NCBI GenBank assembly: GCA_963737225.1
Contig: CAVTSA010000004.1
Coordinates: 372,001 to 436,000 of the forward strand
Source of the DNA: CAVTSA01 sp963737225
Lineage (GTDB): Bacteria; Chloroflexota; Dormibacteria; Dormibacterales; Dormibacteraceae
Direction of reading: 5' to 3'
DNA length: 64,000 nt
Shown: positions 58,416 through 64,000 of the stretch, piece by piece
Layout: every line of letters starts with the position of its first letter
Position numbering within the stretch: position 1 is the first letter of the stretch
Program-made: the position numbers and the translations under genes
The notes under the pieces: generated by a model
The model's input: the letters and a program-made list of their open reading frames with translations, nothing else
The model's database searches: none
What the model was told of the DNA's origin: nothing

Positions 58416-59291
58416 ATGCCCTTTCAGACCATCCTGTACGAAATCGAGAAGAGCACGGCCACCATCACGCTCAATCGTCCTGAGGCGCTCAACGCGATCT
58501 CGCCGCTTTTGGAGACTGAGCTTCATCAGGCACTGGACACCGCGGATGCCGACGAGACGGTTCGGGCGATAATCCTGACCGGGGCCGGGCGCGCCTTCTG
58601 CTCCGGGTACGATCTCTCCGGCACCGGTTCCGGGCCTCGAGAGCGACCCCCAGAGGTGACGGTGGGTGAGTATCTGAAGGGATGGCACCTCGACAGCATG
58701 GACGGGGTGTGGAAGATCATCCATCTCTGGCAGGTCACGAAGCCGATCATCGCCGCGATCAACGGTTGGACCATGGGCGGTGGACTGTGGTATTCGACGG
58801 CCTGCGACATCAGCATCGCGTCGGAGCGCGCCGTTTTCGCGCAGCCTGAGGTCCGCGAGATCTCGAACACCACCTACCTGCTCACCGCACTCTGCGGCTG
58901 GAAGGTGGCAAACCGATGGGCACTCACCGGGGACCACATGGACGCCCAGGAGGCGCTCCGAGTGGGCCTCGTGAACGAGGTGGTGCCCCACGACGAGCTG
59001 ATGAGCCGTGCCCGGGGCCTCGCCGATCGAATCGCGATGGTTCCCGAGCCGTCGGTGCGGGTGAACAAGGCGGTGTCCATGCTGGGGCTGCTGACCTCGG
59101 GGGCCTTCAACGGGCTGCTGCTCAGCGGACCCCTGAGCGCCATCGTGCAGTCCTCCTTCGGTGGACCGCGCTGGGAGGAGCTGCACCGGGCCCAGGCCGC
59201 CGGCGGGATGCGCGCTTTTCTCGACGCTCGCGATGCACCTTTCCGGCCGGAGCCGATGGGCCCGAAGTCCGAACCTCGCCGCGAACCCTAG
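58416..59291 (+). CDS. Enoyl-CoA hydratase/isomerase family protein
   Basis: A 291-residue crotonase. TITLNRPEALNAIS and FCSGYDLSG mark the CoA-binding and oxyanion regions, INGWTMGGGLWYSTACDISIA is the active-site block and AQPEVREISN carries the Glu position. It would hydrate or rearrange the acyl-CoA made by the adjacent synthetase. GAGGAGAG precedes the ATG. It is the last gene of the run, 17 bp after the synthetase. Confidence 0.9.
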   Translation: MPFQTILYEIEKSTATITLNRPEALNAISPLLETELHQALDTADADETVRAIILTGAGRAFCSGYDLSGTGSGPRERPPEVTVGEYLKGWHLDSMDGVWKIIHLWQVTKPIIAAINGWTMGGGLWYSTACDISIASERAVFAQPEVREISNTTYLLTALCGWKVANRWALTGDHMDAQEALRVGLVNEVVPHDELMSRARGLADRIAMVPEPSVRVNKAVSMLGLLTSGAFNGLLLSGPLSAIVQSSFGGPRWEELHRAQAAGGMRAFLDARDAPFRPEPMGPKSEPRREP

Positions 59292-59342
59292 CCTGCGGTG
59301 ACCTCAGGACGGTGAGACGCAAGATGATGATGTGCAGCGCCA

Positions 59343-59398
59343 GAGTGCGGACACTCTGACCCTACCCGGCGCCCGATAGCGTCGGAGTGTGGACACTC
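59343..59398. repeat. Twin-palindrome element, class 2
   Basis: GAGTGCGGACACTC (59343-59356) and GAGTGTGGACACTC (59385-59398) start 42 bp apart, the same period as class 1, and both are followed by TGACCC. The first is a 5-bp hairpin with a 4-nt loop, the second a 6-bp palindrome around GG. The sequence shares nothing obvious with TTGGTGCACCAA. It lies between convergent genes, 51 nt after the enoyl-CoA hydratase stop and 29 nt before the stop of the MR/MLE gene. Confidence 0.8.
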
Positions 59399-59427
59399 TG
59401 ACCCCACCGCTGCACCTTCGGGGGAGG

Positions 59428-60549
59428 TCAGAAATCGGGGGCATACCTGCGCACGGCCTCGGGGTCCAGCGCGACCCCCAGGCCGGGCCGGTCGGGGATT
59501 GCCAGATACCCTTCCTCGTCCAGACGCCACGGCTCGACCGGCAGCTCGTCGATGTAGGGCGAGCCGGTCTTGTACTCGACGAGATCGGTGTCGGCGAGGG
59601 CGGACGCCAGCTGGAGGTCCGCCGCGAGACCGACCGCCGTATTCCAGCCGTGCGGGATCAGGCGCGTTCCCATCTCCTCCGCAAGCCACCCGATGCGGCG
59701 CGCCTCGCTGAGCCCCCCCACCTTGGTCACGTCAGGCTGCACGATGTCGAACGCCCGCGCGCGCAGGAACGGGGTGAACGCCTGCCGCCGCGTCAGCACC
59801 TCGCCGCCCGCGATGGGCACCGGCGCGGCCGAGCGGAGCGCGACGAAGTCCTCCAGAGCGTCCGGCCGCAGCGGTTCCTCGAACCACGTGACGTCGTAGC
59901 CGGCGAGCATGTTCGCGGTCCGCAGCGCCCACTTGTAGTCGCCCGACCAGTACGCGTCGCTGCCCCCGGGATCGACCATCAGCAGGCAGTCCTCACCGAT
60001 CGTCTCGCGGGCGGCCCTGACGATGCGCTCGTCGGTCGCCGAGTCCACTCGACCGAAGGGTCCCCATCCGATCTTGAATGCCCGGAAGCCCAGCGACCTC
60101 AGCTCCTGCAAATACGCCGCCATCGGCGCCGGCTCGTCCATCAGGATCGATGCGTAGGGCCGCACGCGATCTCGATACCGGCCCCCGAGGAGGCGCCCGA
60201 CCGGCTGTCCGGCGACCTTGCCGAGGATGTCCCAGAGTGCTAAGTCGATGCCGCTGATGGCATGCGTGATCGCGCCGCCGCGCCCCTGCCAGAACGTGTT
60301 CTGGTGGAGCTTTTCGGTGACACGCTCGGGCTCGAGCGCGTTCTCGCCGTCGTAGAGGGGAGCCAGCACCCCGAGCGCCGCTCTCACCAGCTCGTCGTTC
60401 GTGTACGCGCTCCCGATACCGCGCACGCCTTCGTCGGTCTCGACGACGACCAGGGTATGGACCACGTCGTCGGGCTGGAGCTCGTTGCTCCACCCACCCT
60501 TGGGGGTGGCCCCGCGGAGTCCGGCCGCCTGGATCTCGCGAATCCGCAT
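59428..60549 (-). CDS. Enolase superfamily sugar-acid dehydratase (MR/MLE type)
   Basis: A 373-residue mandelate racemase-group enzyme. GFRAFKIGWGPFG holds the barrel lysine, LLMVDPGGSDAYW, VTWFEEPLRPD and IAGGEVLTRR the metal ligands and RLIPHGWNTAVG the catalytic histidine region. The capping domain shows TDEGVRGIGSAYT. It is the last gene of a tight minus-strand operon, 3 bp after the mutarotase-fold gene. Probable role: dehydration or epimerisation of a sugar acid. Confidence 0.88.
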   Translation of the reverse strand: MRIREIQAAGLRGATPKGGWSNELQPDDVVHTLVVVETDEGVRGIGSAYTNDELVRAALGVLAPLYDGENALEPERVTEKLHQNTFWQGRGGAITHAISGIDLALWDILGKVAGQPVGRLLGGRYRDRVRPYASILMDEPAPMAAYLQELRSLGFRAFKIGWGPFGRVDSATDERIVRAARETIGEDCLLMVDPGGSDAYWSGDYKWALRTANMLAGYDVTWFEEPLRPDALEDFVALRSAAPVPIAGGEVLTRRQAFTPFLRARAFDIVQPDVTKVGGLSEARRIGWLAEEMGTRLIPHGWNTAVGLAADLQLASALADTDLVEYKTGSPYIDELPVEPWRLDEEGYLAIPDRPGLGVALDPEAVRRYAPDF

Positions 60550-60552
60550 CGC

Positions 60553-61614
60553 CTAACAGTCTCGGAGGTCACCGGGCGCCGGCGCCGGCGTCGGCGTCGG
60601 ACGCGGCGGATCCGTCTCGCCCACGACCGACCCGTCGCGAGCGAGGTTCGAGACGCCACTCACTCCCGAATAGAGCACGCCGGACATCGTCGACGTGAAG
60701 GCCTCACCTGGTCCCAGGGTTCGTGCCATCCCTTGCTTGACCGCCTCCTCCAGCGCCGGGGGCCCCGCGACCCACGGCTCGACGATGACGTGGTACCAAC
60801 CCCGAAATCCCCCGAAGACCGTCCACTGCCAAACCGCCCGCTGCACCTGATGATCGAAGACGATCCCGAAACCCCGGCGCCGGGCCGGGTCCGTCACCGC
60901 CACCCACCCCGAGCGCAGTCCCTCGTGGATATAGAGCGCGTAGGCGCCCGTCTCCGGCCCCCTCACCTGACGGACGTCGACCTCGCCGCCCCCCTCCAGG
61001 TGCAGGATCGGATATCGGAAGCGATCGCCGACCCGGCCGATCAGCCCCCCGCCGGCGTCGTCGATGCGAGTGGTGGTGGCCGGGACGTCGACGCGGTAGC
61101 CCGGTGCCACGTCGATCGCCGCATGACTGCCCCAGTTGAAGTCGAAGGGCAGGTGGCCGACATTCTCGATCCGCGTCTCGAGATGGACCAGCGGGTCGTC
61201 GCCGTGGACCGAGATGGTCCGGGTCCATTTCGCCGGGGTGATCGGCGTCTGCCCTTCGAGCACGATTCGAGCCGCGGACGGTCCGACCTCGACCAGCCGG
61301 CACCGCAGCTCCAGTGTCCAGACCTCGCCGAGGTAGGGCAGCTGGTCGCCATACCGATTGACCGAGGGAGCGCCCGTGGGAAAGGCGTCGTCCCAACCGC
61401 CTGGGTAGTGGTCGTCCGCATTCGCCTGCAAGGGAACGGGGTGCGGCAGGACCCGCGGGTTGCGCCACAGCACGTTTCGATCCGCGGCCTTGTCGACCAG
61501 GTGGAGGATCTTGCCACCGAGCTGAGGCAGGACGTCGAGGACGAGCGACCGGTTCTGGATGCGAACGACATGGAGGCCGTGATACTGCCAGCGATCGTCG
61601 ACCGAGACCGTCAT
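60553..61614 (-). CDS. Galactose mutarotase-fold protein (DUF5107-like)
   Basis: A 353-residue beta-sandwich protein. VLDVLPQLGGKILHLVDKA and LRNP-like VLWRNPRVLP, then GGWDDAFPTGAP, are typical of the aldose-1-epimerase-like DUF5107 group, and DFNWGSHAAIDVAPGYRVD carries the conserved central His/Asp. The likely role is sugar anomer interconversion or sugar binding. Its start overlaps the stop of the upstream MR/MLE gene (ATGA). The tail is Pro-rich and variable. Confidence 0.75.
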   Translation of the reverse strand: MTVSVDDRWQYHGLHVVRIQNRSLVLDVLPQLGGKILHLVDKAADRNVLWRNPRVLPHPVPLQANADDHYPGGWDDAFPTGAPSVNRYGDQLPYLGEVWTLELRCRLVEVGPSAARIVLEGQTPITPAKWTRTISVHGDDPLVHLETRIENVGHLPFDFNWGSHAAIDVAPGYRVDVPATTTRIDDAGGGLIGRVGDRFRYPILHLEGGGEVDVRQVRGPETGAYALYIHEGLRSGWVAVTDPARRRGFGIVFDHQVQRAVWQWTVFGGFRGWYHVIVEPWVAGPPALEEAVKQGMARTLGPGEAFTSTMSGVLYSGVSGVSNLARDGSVVGETDPPRPTPTPAPAPGDLRDC

Positions 61615-62824
61615 GAACGTGCCGCGCGCGCTGCGCCGCCGGAGATGCGATCGGCGGCGGCCTCGAACTCGGCCAGACGGTCGCGATCGAGCTCGACCCC
61701 GAGGCCCGGCCCCTCAGGCAGCCGCAACCGCCCCGCTTCGACGCGGGGACCCACCCGGAGGAGCTCTCGCCGCAGCCTCGACTCGGCGAAGGCCTCGGGT
61801 ACCCACTCGAAATACGGCATGTTCTCGCTCACGACGTTCAGCTGGGCGGTGGCCGCGATCGTGATGCCGGTCTTCCACGCGTGCGGGAACCACCGTCCGC
61901 CCCAACCGGCGAGCGAGCGTGCACACCTTGCGCGCCTCGGTGATGCCTCCCACACGCCCCACGTCCGGCTGCGCGATCAGGACCCCACCCCGCTCGAGGA
62001 GATCCTCGAACTCGTGCGCGGTGCTCAGCCACTCGCCGCTCGCGATCGGGATCGGGGATCGGCGCGACAGCTCCCGATACCCGGCCAGGTCGTCCGGCCA
62101 GAGCGGCGTCTCGACGAAGAACAGTCCGTAGTCGGCCCAGGTCTCGATCACCGCGGAGCGCGTGGTCGACCGATCGCCACGCGTAGACGACGTCTACCAT
62201 GAGGGTCATCTCGTCGCCGATCGCGCGCCTCACCGCCGCGATCGTCTCGCCCATGGGAGCGTCTCCCACCGCCAGCCCGGTGCTGACGTAGGGCCCGGTG
62301 AACGGGAGTTCGAGCTTGACCGCGCGAAACCCGGCATCGCGAGCCCACACGGCCTGCGCGACCAGTGCCTGCTGAAACTCGTCCAGCGTGCGCGCCTGAG
62401 GGAGCAGGGATGCGTAGGGGGTCAGCTCCTGGCGGACAGGTTCACCCAGGAGCCGCCAGACCGGGACGCCGCGCGCTTTGCCGGCGAGGTCCCAGATCGC
62501 CATGTCGACGGCGCCCATGGCATGGACCAGCGCGCCCCGCCGGCCGGTCATCGCCGTGGCCCGGTACACCCGCTCCCAGACCGCCACCGGATCCCCCGGA
62601 TCCAGGCCGATCAGGACCTGGCCCAAACCCTGGTCCATGGTGTGGGTTCCGGGCGCCTCGATGCAGGCCCGGGCCACCCACGCGTTGACGTCACTCTCCC
62701 CCACGCCGACCAAGCCTTCGTCGGTCTCGATCTCGACCACGATGTCGTCCTGTGCCGAGCTGGTGGCGTCGGCCTCGTAGCCAGGGTCGAGCAGCACGTG
62801 GGTCCGGACCGCGGTGATCTTCAT
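61611..62824 (-). pseudogene. MR/MLE enolase superfamily gene with two frameshifts
   Basis: A continuous enzyme can be read by switching frame twice. MKITAVRTHVLLDPGYEA to VDVVYAWRSVDHALR, then VIETWADYGLFFVETPLWPD to VGGITEARKVCTLARRLGRTVV, then PHAWKTGITIAATAQL to the stop. Removing one base near 62151-62153 gives HALRVIETW, and one near 61884 gives VVPHAWKTG, both family-like, so each break is a one-base insertion. All metal-ligand blocks (VETPL, ASGEWLST) are intact. The overlap with the next start (ATGA) is also preserved. Recent decay or assembly error are both possible. Confidence 0.85.
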
Positions 62825-62849
62825 CGGGCCGCTCGATTGCGCCCGCCGA

Positions 62850-64000
62850 TCAAGGGCTCACCCGCGAGGGCTCGTCGGGGGTGATGGGGCGTTCGTAGGC
62901 AACCTCGCCGGCCCGGATGAACCAGCCCTCCCTCCCGGAGAAGTGGGCGAGGAGGAGCAGCAGACCGCCGAGGGCGAGCCAGCCCAGCACGATCCAGGGC
63001 GCCGAGGCGAGCAGACCGGAGAGGCCCTGCAGGGAGAAGTAGGCGACGACGCAGATGGCGGCGGTGGAGATCACGGGGATGGCGATGTGCCAGAACCAGT
63101 TGAACTCATCTCGCCGCTCCGTCAGGTAGTAGCGGATGACCCCGATGTTCCCCGCTCCATACACGCCGATCAGTCCCAGCGTGATGACGATCCCGAGCCA
63201 GAAGAACAGCTCGGCGGGCCCGACCACGAACCCACCGATGAACACGATCAGCGTCGTGATCACCGTCTGCAGGATGACCGCGTGGCTCGGTGTCTTGTGC
63301 TTGGGGTGCACATAGCCGAGCCAGCTGGGCAGGGCGCCCGCCCGGCCCATGGAGAAGAAGACCCGCGTCGAGGCGTTCGAGCAGGCGAGGCCGACCGCGA
63401 ACGCGCTGTTGAGGAGCGCCAGGAGAATCAGCAGGTACCCGGTTCCCCACAGTCGCTGGCCCAGGTTGAGGAACGCGTTGACGTCCTTGCCCGCGAACGT
63501 CTGGTCGAAGGTGTTGATCCCCCACCCCACGGCGAGGCCCCAGGTACAGAAGATGTAGAAGGCGCCCATGAAGAGGAGGGAGATGATCACTGCCAGGGTC
63601 AGATTCCGGCGCGGGCTCCGGCTCTCCTCGGCCAGCGGCGCCACCGACTCGAACCCAGTGAACGCGAAGATCGCGAACACGACCCCCAGGGCCAGCCCGT
63701 GGACGCCGAATTTTGGGTCCACGGTGAACGTCCTCCCGGTGAACCCGCCGGGCCCCGGTGAGATAAACCCGCTGATCGCGAAGGCGAGCAGAATCGCGAT
63801 CTCGATCCCGCCCAGGATCATGAGGACCCGGCCGGAGACCTTGACCCCGCGATAGAGCAGGGCCGAGACGAAGATGATCCCGATCGACGCGATCACCCAC
63901 CAGGGGAGCAGGAAGTGATACCGCTGCTGGAGCGTCTCCTGGGTGATGATCCCGACGATGGTGAAGTTGATCGCGGCGCCTGTCGGGTCGTAGAGGAAGT
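62850..64000 (-). CDS. APC family amino acid/polyamine permease, N-terminus outside the window
   Basis: An inner-membrane transporter; the visible ~383 residues include about nine hydrophobic segments. GVVFAIFAFTGFESVAPLAEESRSPRRN is the conserved APC block, and ASTRVFFSMGRAGALPSWLGYVHPKHKTPSHA is also typical. The frame continues to the window edge (FLYDPTGAAINFTIVG), so the first segments are missing. It is probably the uptake gene of the operon with the MR/MLE and mutarotase-fold genes, and the spacing of 25 bp to the next gene supports co-transcription. Confidence 0.88.
   Translation of the reverse strand, partial: FLYDPTGAAINFTIVGIITQETLQQRYHFLLPWWVIASIGIIFVSALLYRGVKVSGRVLMILGGIEIAILLAFAISGFISPGPGGFTGRTFTVDPKFGVHGLALGVVFAIFAFTGFESVAPLAEESRSPRRNLTLAVIISLLFMGAFYIFCTWGLAVGWGINTFDQTFAGKDVNAFLNLGQRLWGTGYLLILLALLNSAFAVGLACSNASTRVFFSMGRAGALPSWLGYVHPKHKTPSHAVILQTVITTLIVFIGGFVVGPAELFFWLGIVITLGLIGVYGAGNIGVIRYYLTERRDEFNWFWHIAIPVISTAAICVVAYFSLQGLSGLLASAPWIVLGWLALGGLLLLLAHFSGREGWFIRAGEVAYERPITPDEPSRVSP

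Noticed and set aside
60262..62202. 646-codon plus-strand frame opposite the sugar-acid operon
   Set aside because: The minus-strand genes have clear catalytic motifs; this frame is Arg/Pro-rich.

Overview
The window is GC-rich throughout, uses many GTG and TTG starts, has several weakly led or possibly leaderless genes, and carries TetR, FCD-GntR and XRE-cupin regulators, a DrrAB-type exporter, a DyP peroxidase with EfeO, and a large amount of catabolic coding. This suggests a soil bacterium of the Actinomycetota or a neighbouring high-GC phylum such as Dormibacterota or Chloroflexota. There is no rRNA or marker gene to settle it. No tRNA, insertion sequence, phage gene or CRISPR array was seen.

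Layout. 0-6 kb: a carboxymuconolactone-decarboxylase-like protein with a textbook terminator, a small ATP-dependent DNA ligase, then a ferric-iron type ABC operon (fused permease, ATPase, lipoprotein with a Tyr-Tyr motif). 6-15 kb: a D-cysteine desulfhydrase family enzyme, efeO-efeB and a secreted phosphoesterase, then a DrrAB-like ABC exporter divergent from a TetR regulator across a palindromic operator region, then an alpha/beta hydrolase. 15-25 kb: an Mhp-like aromatic degradation group (FAD hydroxylase plus type I extradiol dioxygenase on one strand; GntR regulator, HIT-like protein, alpha/beta hydrolase and decarboxylase-type amidohydrolase on the other). A decay zone follows, with a frameshifted amidohydrolase, an amidohydrolase remnant and a cytochrome P450 remnant, and then a pentapeptide-DinB fusion. 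25-38 kb: mostly minus-strand catabolic genes (MDR oxidoreductase, 2-hydroxyacid dehydrogenase, enolase-superfamily dehydratase, PIG-L deacetylase, mannonate dehydratase, CehA/McbA hydrolase, penicillin acylase, AstE-like acylase) with one plus-strand DadA-like oxidase. 39-59 kb: a Dpp-type peptide transporter with fused ATPases, amidohydrolases, an amidase with a GatC/AtzG-like partner, an XRE-cupin regulator, HyuA/HyuB, a CocE-type hydrolase, a cupin, an ADP-forming acyl-CoA synthetase and an enoyl-CoA hydratase. 59-64 kb: a minus-strand sugar-acid operon (APC permease cut by the window edge, frameshifted MR/MLE enzyme, mutarotase-fold protein, second MR/MLE enzyme).

How it fits together. 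The 35-59 kb part reads as an uptake-and-hydrolysis locus for peptide-like or N-acylated or cyclic amide compounds: the transporter imports, a battery of amide hydrolases opens bonds, and the CoA ligase and hydratase feed products to central metabolism. The same unusual promoter/operator sequence lies before the transporter operon and before the XRE-cupin regulator, which links them as one regulon.

The most unusual signal is a family of intergenic twin-palindrome elements. Five copies carry two TTGGTGCACCAA palindromes whose starts are always exactly 42 bp apart, with a complementary GCCC/GGGC pair inside, and most sit just past a stop codon. A sixth element has unrelated palindromes (GAGTGyGGACACTC) but the same 42-bp period. 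I do not recognise this element. Several enzymes carry single-base frameshifts that could be real decay or assembly error.
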